Source of the DNA: an uncultured Algimonas sp.
GTDB lineage: Bacteria > Pseudomonadota > Alphaproteobacteria > Caulobacterales > Maricaulaceae
Length of the DNA: 64,000 nucleotides
Reading direction: 5' to 3'
NCBI RefSeq assembly: GCF_947498175.1
Contig: NZ_CANMJB010000001.1
Span: 62,001 to 126,000 of the forward strand
The notes under the pieces are model-generated. The model worked only from the letters and a program-made list of their open reading frames with translations. It had not been told where the DNA came from and did not search any database. A program made the position numbers and the translations under genes. Positions 8,064 to 15,010 of this stretch are shown here, one piece after another. The stretch's first letter is position 1; each line of letters starts with the position of its first letter.

Positions 8064-10413
8064 CTGCGGCGCGCTGCACGAAACCGTCCAGTACCATTTT
8101 CTCGCCCGCCTTGTCGAACTCCACGGTCAGCTTAGTGCCGTCGGCCGACATGACCTCGCCATACCCGAACTTGGTGTGGAAAACCCGTTCGCCGACCGTG
8201 TAGTTGGAGGTCTTGCCCTTGGCCGGCCGGCGCACGGCGTGACCTTCGATCTCCTTGGGTTCGCGTCCGAATTGGCGATCCTTGTTCTTCTGATAGCGTT
8301 GCCACCCGGGCGACGCGCGCCCGGACTGCGCCTTGGCGAAGGTGCGGCCGAAATCTTCCTGCACGCGGTCCGCGATCAGGGACGGATTGTACTGGTTGGC
8401 TTCGCTTTCGACATCCACATGCTCGATCGGCAGCTCGTCGATGAAACGGGACGGCAAGGACGATTGCCAGGATCCATAGACCTGCCGATTGGCCGCAAAA
8501 TAGATTTTCGCCATTTCCCGCGCCCGGGTGATGCCGACATAGGCGAGGCGGCGTTCCTCTTCGAGACCCGCCATGCCGCTTTCGTCCAGCGCCCTTTGGC
8601 TCGGAAATGTGCCTTCTTCCCAACCCGGCAGGAAGACGAGCGGAAATTCGAGGCCCTTGGCGCTGTGCAGCGTCATCAGGCTGATTTCGTCCTCCTGCGG
8701 CCCGGACTCCACGTCCAGCACCAGGCTGACATGTTCCATATAGGCATCGAGCGTATCGAACTCGCCCATCGCGGAGATCAGCTCCTTGAGGTTTTCCAGA
8801 CGGCCCTGGCTCTTTGCATCCTTATTGTCGCGCCACATCTGGGTGTAGCCGGACTGATCGAGGATGCGCTCGGCCATTTCGGTGTGTTTTGTGTCTCGTG
8901 CTTCGCGCCGCCAGCGATCGATGTCTTGCGTGAAAGCGCGCAGGCTGGTGCGGGCCTTGCCGCGAATTTCGTCCGTGCGGATCATGGTGCGCGTCGCCTG
9001 TTCCAGCGAGACGTTCATCGCCCGAGCCGCTTCCTGCAGCTTGCGCACGCTGGTCGCACCGATACCGCGTTTGGGCGTATTGACGATGCGCTCGAACGCG
9101 AGATCGTCCGTATCGGACCGCAAGACACGCAGATAGGCGTGCGCGTCGCGGATTTCGGCGCGTTCGAAGAAGCGGGGCCCGCCGATGACACGGTAGGGGA
9201 GGCCGAGCTGGATGAAGCGTTCCTCGAAGTTGCGCATCTGGCGCGAAGCGCGAACGAGGATCGCAACATCATTGTATGAGCGGCCTTTGGTCTTCCAGTT
9301 CTCGATTTCGCCGCTGATGATGCGCGCTTCGGCCGGTCCGTCCCAGACGCCCGTCACGCTGACCTTGTGGCCGCCTGCATCGTCGGTCCACAAGGTCTTG
9401 CCGAGCCGGTCCTTGTTGGCCGCGATCAAGCCGGAGGCCGCACCGAGAATGTGCTCGGTCGAGCGGTAGTTCCGTTCCAGCCGGATGACCTTGGCGCCGG
9501 GGAAATCGGCTTCGAAACGCAGGATGTTATCCACCTCCGCGCCGCGCCAGCCATAGATGGACTGGTCGTCGTCGCCGACGCAGCACACATTGTTCGACCC
9601 CTGGGCCAGCAGCCGCAGCCAGAGATACTGCGCGACGTTCGTATCCTGATACTCGTCCACAAGTAGGTAGCGGAACTTGTCGTGGAATTTCTTCAGGACA
9701 TCCGGGTTCTGCTGGAAAATCGTGATGTTGTGCAACAAGAGATCGCCAAAATCGACCGCGTTGAGTATTTTCAGCCGGGCTTGGTAGGTCGCGTAGATCT
9801 CGACGCCTTTGCCTTCGGCGAAGGCATGGCCGTCATCCGCTCCAAGCTTGTCGGGCGTCAGACCCTTGTTCTTCCATCCGTCGATCAGCGAGGCCATATA
9901 GCGCGCCGTCCAGCGTTTGCTGTCGATGCCCGCGGCTTCAATGACCTGTTTCAACAGGCGGATCTGGTCATCCGTGTCGAGGATGGTGAAGCTGCTCTTG
10001 AGATCCACCAGCTCGGCATGAATGCGCAGAATCTTGGCCGCGATGGAGTGGAACGTTCCGAGCCACGGCATGCCTTCCATCTGCTCGCCCATCAGCCCGC
10101 CGACGCGTTCGCGCATCTCGCGCGCTGCCTTGTTGGTGAAGGTGACGGACAGGATCTGGCTCGGCCAGGCGAGGCGGTTGCGGATGATATGGGCCAGCCG
10201 CGTCGTCAGCACCCGGGTCTTGCCGGTGCCGGCTCCGGCCAGCACCAATAACGGCCCTTCCGTGCTGAGGACCGCTTCGCGCTGTTCGGGATTCAGTCCC
10301 TCCAGATAGTCGGCCGACCCATCGACCGTCCGCACCGGCATGGCGCGCGCGGAAATCGAGCCTGCGGACGCAGGCGCGGGCGGCGCAGGCTGGAACGAAT
10401 CGGATGGCGGCAT
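8056..10413 (-). CDS. uvrD: ATP-dependent DNA helicase, UvrD/PcrA (superfamily 1) type
   Basis: 785 residues, a typical UvrD/PcrA length. Walker A (AGAGTGKTRVLTTRLA) lies near residue 58, motif II is DEYQDTN, followed by GDDDQSIYGWRGA (motif III), then VERN/RLERNYRS (motif IV) and LMTLHSAKGLEF (motif V). The C-terminus carries the Tudor-like segment (VGERVFHTKFGYGEV) seen in PcrA/UvrD, which contacts RNA polymerase. It unwinds DNA 3' to 5' in nucleotide-excision and mismatch repair and clears stalled replication or transcription. It is followed by prmA with an 8-bp overlap. UvrD and PcrA cannot be told apart by sequence here. Confidence 0.95.
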   Translation of the reverse strand: MPPSDSFQPAPPAPASAGSISARAMPVRTVDGSADYLEGLNPEQREAVLSTEGPLLVLAGAGTGKTRVLTTRLAHIIRNRLAWPSQILSVTFTNKAAREMRERVGGLMGEQMEGMPWLGTFHSIAAKILRIHAELVDLKSSFTILDTDDQIRLLKQVIEAAGIDSKRWTARYMASLIDGWKNKGLTPDKLGADDGHAFAEGKGVEIYATYQARLKILNAVDFGDLLLHNITIFQQNPDVLKKFHDKFRYLLVDEYQDTNVAQYLWLRLLAQGSNNVCCVGDDDQSIYGWRGAEVDNILRFEADFPGAKVIRLERNYRSTEHILGAASGLIAANKDRLGKTLWTDDAGGHKVSVTGVWDGPAEARIISGEIENWKTKGRSYNDVAILVRASRQMRNFEERFIQLGLPYRVIGGPRFFERAEIRDAHAYLRVLRSDTDDLAFERIVNTPKRGIGATSVRKLQEAARAMNVSLEQATRTMIRTDEIRGKARTSLRAFTQDIDRWRREARDTKHTEMAERILDQSGYTQMWRDNKDAKSQGRLENLKELISAMGEFDTLDAYMEHVSLVLDVESGPQEDEISLMTLHSAKGLEFPLVFLPGWEEGTFPSQRALDESGMAGLEEERRLAYVGITRAREMAKIYFAANRQVYGSWQSSLPSRFIDELPIEHVDVESEANQYNPSLIADRVQEDFGRTFAKAQSGRASPGWQRYQKNKDRQFGREPKEIEGHAVRRPAKGKTSNYTVGERVFHTKFGYGEVMSADGTKLTVEFDKAGEKMVLDGFVQRAADV

Positions 10414-10503
10414 AGTCTTTGGAACATAGGGACAACATCGCCGCGTGGCGAGGGGGCCAATGCGGCGCTTTACGTGGGCAACGCGTCTTCCTACATCGGA
10501 ACC

Positions 10504-10935
10504 ATGCTCGGCGCGCTTTACAATGGCGATATCCTTTCCCTGTCATCGACCTTGCGCAACGAAGCCTTGGACGCGCCGGACGGTACGGCCCGGAAACTCA
10601 GCAAGCTTTGCGGGTCGTGGGTCGAAGTCGATGTCGCGATGGAGGGCGGCTTTGTCAGCGATGCCGCGCTTCGCGTGCAGGCCTGCGCCTTGGGGCAAGC
10701 CAGCGCCGCGGTCTTGAAGGCGAATATCCTCGGGGCTGATCTAACGATGCTGAAAACGGCAAGAGATGGGTTGCAAGCCATGTTGAAAGAAGCCGGCGAG
10801 CCTCCACAAGGCCGTTTCTCGCAGCTGAAGCTGTTACAGAGTGTGCGAGACTATCCTGCGCGCCATCAAAGCACGATGTTGGCCTTCGAAGCCGCCGTCG
10901 AAGCGGTCGAGAAGGCTGGCGCCAAAGAGGCCTGA
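10504..10935 (+). CDS. IscU/NifU-N-like iron-sulfur cluster scaffold
   Basis: 143 residues with the ATG used here; the track's GTG at 10474 adds 10 residues without a better ribosome binding site. The NifU N-terminal fold is recognised by LYNGDIL, then KLCGSWVEVD (first ligand Cys) and QACALGQASAAV (second Cys). The third IscU cysteine position (HCS in IscU) reads RHQST, so one canonical ligand is missing; relatives I recall from alphaproteobacteria also lack it. It probably serves in Fe-S cluster assembly or transfer, but a two-Cys site may mean a modified role. Divergent from the helicase gene. Confidence 0.8.
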   Translation: MLGALYNGDILSLSSTLRNEALDAPDGTARKLSKLCGSWVEVDVAMEGGFVSDAALRVQACALGQASAAVLKANILGADLTMLKTARDGLQAMLKEAGEPPQGRFSQLKLLQSVRDYPARHQSTMLAFEAAVEAVEKAGAKEA

Positions 10936-11139
10936 TTCTCGGCCGGATCGGCGCACTTCAGACCTATTTCGACATGGAAGTCCGCCAGTCCGCCGTATTT
11001 GTAATGTTGGCGCATCGTAATCTTTCGACTTTACGGCGATTTCGGACATGGCAAAGTCTTAACCAATACAAGGGGCAGTATTTCAATATGGTCGCAATGT
11101 GGCGGCTTCAACCTGTCGGGAGTCTAAACTTCCGGTAAG

Positions 11140-11167
11140 TTGAGGCTCTGTCGGGGGTGCTTATGTT
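11140..11167 (+). promoter_or_regulatory. Possible promoter of the EF-hand gene
   Basis: TTGAGG and TATGTT at 16-bp spacing lie 47 bp upstream of the EF-hand ATG. Each matches four of six bases of the sigma-70 consensus. The 279-bp gap upstream (10936-11214) contains no other gene I would support. Confidence 0.35.
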
Positions 11168-11214
11168 TGTTGCAAGCCGGGGGGCTTGGCATCGACTTTT
11201 ACAAGGAGACCCCC

Positions 11215-11607
11215 ATGCCTAAGCTGAACCTCAAGACTCTTCTCGCCGCTTCCGCCCTGACAATCGCCGGTACGACCATTGCCGTCGCTCAGGATCCCAT
11301 GCCGGAAGTCGTCGAACCCGCACCCAGCACAGTGCTGAGCGTCGATGACGTGAAAACGCATCTCGCCAAAGCCGACGTCGATTTCGACGGCAAGCTCGAC
11401 GCGGAAGAGTACATCAACTTCACCGTTGCCATGGCCGAAGACGGCGACGACAATTCCGGCGCGCTGGTCGTGTCCGGCGACTATGACGCCATGTTCCAGT
11501 CGCTCGACACGGACGGTGACGGCAAACTGACCGAAGACGAGCTCCACACTGCGGCTGACGACGGTGCGGCAGACGAGATCGTCATCGACGAAGAGCCGGA
11601 AATGTAA
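11215..11607 (+). CDS. Secreted EF-hand calcium-binding protein
   Basis: 130 residues from the ATG at 11215, fixed by AAGGAG 6 nt upstream; the track's TTG start is 25 codons too early. A signal peptide (MPKLNLKTLLAASALTIAG, cleavage near VAQ) sends it to the periplasm. Two EF-hand loops are visible: DVDFDGKLDAEEY and DTDGDGKLTEDEL, both with the D-x-D-x-D-G and terminal E spacing that binds Ca2+. The rest is strongly acidic. Such small calmodulin-like proteins are common in alphaproteobacteria; the partner is unknown. Long hairpins separate it from the DUF1328 gene downstream. Confidence 0.85.
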   Translation: MPKLNLKTLLAASALTIAGTTIAVAQDPMPEVVEPAPSTVLSVDDVKTHLAKADVDFDGKLDAEEYINFTVAMAEDGDDNSGALVVSGDYDAMFQSLDTDGDGKLTEDELHTAADDGAADEIVIDEEPEM

Positions 11608-11620
11608 AGCGGCCCTCCAA

Positions 11621-11652
11621 TCCCACGGTTTCATTGATTTGAAACTGTGGGA
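11621..11652 (+). other. Long stem-loop between the EF-hand and DUF1328 genes
   Basis: A 13-bp stem (one G-U pair) TCCCACGGTTTCA/TGAAACTGTGGGA surrounds a 6-nt loop. It starts 14 bp after the EF-hand stop. A second hairpin GGAGTC/GACTCC (11655-11671) follows at once. No T-run follows, so they are more likely RNA-stabilising or processing structures than simple terminators. Confidence 0.6.
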
Positions 11653-11719
11653 ACGGAGTCGGGCCGACTCCCGTTAGTCAGCCAAGAGCAATATCGCTCG
11701 GCAATCTGGGAGAGAGCCA

Positions 11720-11884
11720 ATGCTTCGTTGGGCTATCATTTTTCTTGTCATCGCAATCGTGGCGGCCGTGCTCGGCTTCGGCGGCATCGCCGGCGCCGCA
11801 TCCGGCATCGCGACAATCCTGTTCTATATTTTCCTGGCTCTGTTCGTGATCGGCCTGATCATGCACCTGGTCAGAAAAGCGTAG
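11720..11884 (+). CDS. DUF1328 (YtjA-like) small membrane protein
   Basis: 54 residues, below the ORF-track cutoff. ATG at 11720 follows GGGAGAGAG. Two hydrophobic helices (residues about 4-20 and 31-50) with the DUF1328 signature: [20 protein letters not shown], then [11 protein letters not shown], then an F/I/L-rich second helix and a short basic tail VRKA. The family is widespread in proteobacteria and often stress-induced, but its function is unknown. A strong terminator follows. Confidence 0.88.
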   Translation: MLRWAIIFLVIAIVAAVLGFGGIAGAASGIATILFYIFLALFVIGLIMHLVRKA

Positions 11885-11908
11885 CGACAGTCCCGCAAGA
11901 CAAGACGA

Positions 11909-11941
11909 AGCCCCGGACGATCATCGTCCGGGGCTTTTTTT
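11909..11941 (+). terminator. Rho-independent terminator after DUF1328
   Basis: A 10-bp stem AGCCCCGGAC/GTCCGGGGCT (extendable through GAT/ATC to 13 bp) is followed by seven T residues. On the minus strand it lacks a good T-run. Confidence 0.9.
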
Positions 11942-12329
11942 CATCCGATGCTGTTGCCCGTGTCGGCCGTCCGGTCCGGATCGGTTGCGATGACATTAGA
12001 TGTCAAACCGAGCTGTTCGACCTTGTGGTGTTTTCGACCTTCTCTCTGAGGCTCGGACCTCCATGGACGACCACGTCCTTCGCAAAGCAGATCCCACATC
12101 TCAGGGTCTAGACCTGTCTCCAGAGAGGGGCGAGGCGCGAACCGCACGCTAAGCGGCATCGGCAGACCCATTGTCATTCGGCGTGGCTCGCGGAGATACG
12201 ATCGACGAAACAAGGCGCCGCAGAGAAGATGGTGCCGGAAAATCCGACCAGAGCACTTCCAAACTATCTGTGATGGGAGATGCGGCTTTATGGTCGCGTC
12301 TGATCCACGATGGAACCCTCAGCATCGGC
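11942..12329. other. 388-bp gap downstream of the ATP synthase operon, content unclear
   Basis: No recognisable gene lies here. A minus-strand frame (11941-12177, about 78 codons from MTMGLPMPLSVRF) would end immediately at the opposing terminator. It has no clear ribosome binding site and no recognisable motif, and could be a small lineage-specific gene or chance. No tRNA-like or clear terminator structure for the atp operon was found. Confidence 0.3.
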
Positions 12330-12851
12330 TCAGCGCAGGGTACCATTCATCTGGCTCAGTCCGTCTTTGAACAGGCGGGTGCGGTCGGAGGCGGTCAATT
12401 CCGTCGCGATCAGATCGCGGGCCGTATCGACGGCCAGATCGGCGGCACGGGCGCGAACCTCCGCCAGAGCCTGGGCTTCGGCGCTGGCGATCTTGGCTTC
12501 GGCTTGCGCCGCGCGGCGTTGCAAACGTTCTGACAGATCGGCCCGCGCTTGGGCGGCCATGGACTCGGCGTCGCGCCGGGCCTTCTCGACGATTTCGGTG
12601 GCCTGAGCTTCCGCTTCGGCCTGTTTGCGCTGATAGGAGGCGAGCAGGGCTTGGGCTTCTTCGCGCAATCGCCGGGCTTCGTCCAATTCGTCGCGAATCG
12701 CCTCGGCGCGCTTGTCCAAGGCTCCGCCCATCGCCCGGAAGCCGCCTTTCCAAGCGACCAAGGCGAAGAAAAGGAACAGCGGAACAAGCACCCAGAATTC
12801 GGAGGAAAGATACCAAGCCTTGCCGCTGGCGAGAATGAGGTTGGCCGTCAT
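12330..12851 (-). CDS. atpF: ATP synthase F0 subunit b
   Basis: 173 residues. One N-terminal membrane helix (about 18-38, WVLVPLFLFFALVAW) is followed by a long charged coiled-coil (about 45-150, rich in Ala, Arg and Glu) that forms half of the peripheral stalk holding F1 against the rotor. Its ATG overlaps the b' stop by 4 nt. It is the last gene of the F0 operon atpI-atpB-atpE-atpF'-atpF. F1 genes are absent from the window, the split arrangement usual in alphaproteobacteria. Confidence 0.92.
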   Translation of the reverse strand: MTANLILASGKAWYLSSEFWVLVPLFLFFALVAWKGGFRAMGGALDKRAEAIRDELDEARRLREEAQALLASYQRKQAEAEAQATEIVEKARRDAESMAAQARADLSERLQRRAAQAEAKIASAEAQALAEVRARAADLAVDTARDLIATELTASDRTRLFKDGLSQMNGTLR

Positions 12852-13387
12852 GATCGAGCCCCCTTCAGCGCGGCGGTGACCTTGGCCGGCGCGATCGTCT
12901 TGCCGGTCAGTTCGTTGACGAGCGTTCCGGCCACATCGACCGCGACCGCGTCGATGTTGGAGAGGGCCGCCGTCTTGATGTCGCGGATACGCGCTTCGGC
13001 CAGTTCGCTTTCGCGTTCGGCTTGCGCGTCGGCTTCGTCCAGTTCGGCGCGGATTTCCGCGTCGAGAGACTGGCGTGTGCTTTCCGCGACATTGGATGCT
13101 TTGGCCCGGGCGTCGCGCAGCGATTGTTCGTGCGCCTTTTCGGCCTCTTCGGCCTCGAGCTTCATGCGCGAGGCGCTGTCGAGGTCATCGGCGATCCGGT
13201 CCGAGCGGTTGCCGAGCGTGTCGCGCAACCGCGGCAGAATGAATTTCGACAAAGCGAAATAGAGGATCGCGAATGTCAGGAAGAGCCAGAAGATCTGGCC
13301 CACCCAAGTGGATGTATCGAGCTGCGGCAGACCGCTTGCGGCGTCCGCCGCAAGCTCTGCATCCGTATAGGTCTCTTCCGCCGCCAT
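12848..13387 (-). CDS. atpF': ATP synthase F0 subunit b'
   Basis: 179 residues. A hydrophilic N-terminal extension (about 1-27) comes before one membrane helix (WVGQIFWLFLTFAILYFALS) and a long Glu/Ala/Arg coiled coil. It pairs with subunit b as a heterodimeric peripheral stalk, as in photosynthetic and many other alphaproteobacteria. The FxxPRLR-like turn after the helix (FILPRLRDTLGNRSDRI) is characteristic of b'. Some annotations call this gene atpG or atpX. Translation is probably coupled to atpF through the 4-nt overlap. Confidence 0.92.
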   Translation of the reverse strand: MAAEETYTDAELAADAASGLPQLDTSTWVGQIFWLFLTFAILYFALSKFILPRLRDTLGNRSDRIADDLDSASRMKLEAEEAEKAHEQSLRDARAKASNVAESTRQSLDAEIRAELDEADAQAERESELAEARIRDIKTAALSNIDAVAVDVAGTLVNELTGKTIAPAKVTAALKGARS

Positions 13388-13417
13388 CGCGCCGATACTC
13401 CTAACGTCGTTCGAGCC

Positions 13418-13645
13418 TTAGGCCGCGAACAGGATGATCATGGCCAGAACGAAACCGAACAGGCCGGTGGCCTCGGTCAGGGCGAAGCCGAGCAGCAGGT
13501 TGGTGCGCTGGCTGTCGGCCGCGGACGGATTGCGCAGCGCGCCGGACAGGTAGCTGGAAAAGATGTTGCCGATACCGAGGCCGGCACCGACGAGGGCGAG
13601 GCCGGCGACGCCGGCACCGATATACTTTGCGGCTTCTGCTTCCAT
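13418..13645 (-). CDS. atpE: ATP synthase F0 subunit c
   Basis: 75 residues, two membrane helices joined by the polar loop RNPSA. Helix 1 carries the glycine-rich packing pattern (GAGVAGLALVGAGLGIG). Helix 2 carries the ion-binding glutamate in ALTEATGLFGFV. The residue after the Glu is Ala rather than the Ser/Thr expected of Na+-binding rings, so a proton-driven ring is inferred. Multiple copies form the rotor ring. It sits in the middle of the F0 operon, where high translation is needed; a GGAGATC-type site precedes the ATG. Confidence 0.95.
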   Translation of the reverse strand: MEAEAAKYIGAGVAGLALVGAGLGIGNIFSSYLSGALRNPSAADSQRTNLLLGFALTEATGLFGFVLAMIILFAA

Positions 13646-13678
13646 GATGGGATCTCCTATTGGTGGAAAGCGTGGGTG

Positions 13679-14428
13679 TTAGTGGTCAACGTGGTAGACG
13701 TCGTTGAGATAGACGCAGGTCAGGATCGCGAAGACGAAAGCCTGCAGCAGGGCGACGAGGAATTCGAGCGCCACGATGAAGATCGTACCGAGCACGGGTA
13801 CGACGGCGCCCAGCGACGTCAGCCCGCCTTGCGCCACGAGATAGGCCGCGAAGATGGCGAACAGCTTTAGCATGACATGGCCCGCGACCATGTTGGCGAA
13901 CAGTCGCACGGCCAGCGTGATCGGACGTGCGAGAAAAGAGATCACTTCGATCAGGACGATGATCGGATACATGACCAGCGGCAGGCCGCCGGGCGCGAAG
14001 ATCTTAAACCAGGACAGTCCGTTCTTCCAGAGGCCCGCGATGATAACGATCAAGATGGTGGCCGTCGCCATGGCGAGTGTCACGGCCAGATGAGAGGTGG
14101 TGGTGAAGGCGTAGGGGTTCATTCCGATCAGATTGGCGAACAGGATGAAGAAGAAGAGCGTGAAGATGAAAGGCATGAAGCGCATGGCTTCGGGGCCGAC
14201 CGTATCGCGCACCATGTCGGCGATGAATTGGTAGGACAGCTCGCCCAGCGATTGCATGCGCCCCGGGATCAGCTTGCCGCGCAAGGTCAGGGCGAAGAAG
14301 CCGATGATCAGAACGACGGACATGACCATCCAGAAGGCGGAATTGGTCCAGGACACGGTCTGTCCGGCGATTTCGAACAGATCGACGTCGCGGTCGATCT
14401 TGAACTGTTCCATGGGTCCGCTTGCCAC
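13679..14428 (-). CDS. atpB: ATP synthase F0 subunit a
   Basis: 249 residues with about six hydrophobic segments. The essential stator arginine lies in ITLAVRLFANMVAGHVMLKL, and the helix-4 Asn/Leu pattern LIGMNPYAFTTTSH is also typical. It forms the two proton half-channels next to the c ring. It follows atpI by 12 bp and precedes atpE by 33 bp on the same strand. Confidence 0.95.
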   Translation of the reverse strand: MASGPMEQFKIDRDVDLFEIAGQTVSWTNSAFWMVMSVVLIIGFFALTLRGKLIPGRMQSLGELSYQFIADMVRDTVGPEAMRFMPFIFTLFFFILFANLIGMNPYAFTTTSHLAVTLAMATATILIVIIAGLWKNGLSWFKIFAPGGLPLVMYPIIVLIEVISFLARPITLAVRLFANMVAGHVMLKLFAIFAAYLVAQGGLTSLGAVVPVLGTIFIVALEFLVALLQAFVFAILTCVYLNDVYHVDH

Positions 14429-14440
14429 GTCCCGCTCCTT

Positions 14441-14827
14441 CTAATCTTCGTCCCCGTCGCCGGGATAGCCAGGCTCCCGCAGGTCGTCGCCCTTGGGAAT
14501 ATGCGCCGTCTTCGCATCCATGGCCGCAGCCGTGCGAAACACACTCATAAACCCGGCGGCCATGCCCAAACCAAGCCCAATCAGAAACCCCCAGGGTTCC
14601 GTCCCGAAAACCGTATCGATGCCCCAACCCAGGAACATGCCGACGAGGACGGAGGCCAGAAGCTCCGTGCTCAGCCGCCATGCCATTCCGAGAAGGGAAT
14701 TGTCCTGCGCCTTTTCCTTCCGGCCTTGGCGAAGATCGCGGCGCATATGTGCGGCGGCGAGCTTGCTCTCGAGCGTATCGAGATCGGTCGGGGAGGGAGG
14801 GTCGGACTGTCCGTTCTGTTCCGGCAT
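14441..14827 (-). CDS. atpI: AtpI family F0 assembly protein
   Basis: 128 residues from the ATG at 14827; the track adds eight residues through a TTG codon. A charged N-terminal region is followed by two membrane helices (about 60-78 and 85-105), with the GxGxGxxxD-like turn LGWGIDTVFG and GFLIGLGLGMAAGFM. AtpI/UncI helps assemble the c ring and is the first gene of F0 operons. Its C-terminal tail is acidic. The 183-bp gap to smc shows no clear terminator. Confidence 0.85.
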   Translation of the reverse strand: MPEQNGQSDPPSPTDLDTLESKLAAAHMRRDLRQGRKEKAQDNSLLGMAWRLSTELLASVLVGMFLGWGIDTVFGTEPWGFLIGLGLGMAAGFMSVFRTAAAMDAKTAHIPKGDDLREPGYPGDGDED

Positions 14828-15010
14828 GAAAACCAAGCGTGACACTTCCAAAAAGGTTACCTGTCGGCGTCTTCCGAAAGCGCGCGGAACCTATCCATGG
14901 CCCGGCATGAAGTCAACAGCCGGAACAGGCGTGTAAGCCACTGTAACATATGGCTTTATGAAAGAAGATTCAGCCCTGCGCGATATGGTTGGGAATCGCT
15001 GTGCAAGCAA

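Noticed and set aside
8050-9279. 409-codon + strand ORF opposite the helicase
   Set aside because: Composition shadow of the helicase gene; no ribosome binding site or family motif.
10974-11137. 54-codon + strand ORF before the EF-hand gene
   Set aside because: No ribosome binding site and no protein-like pattern.
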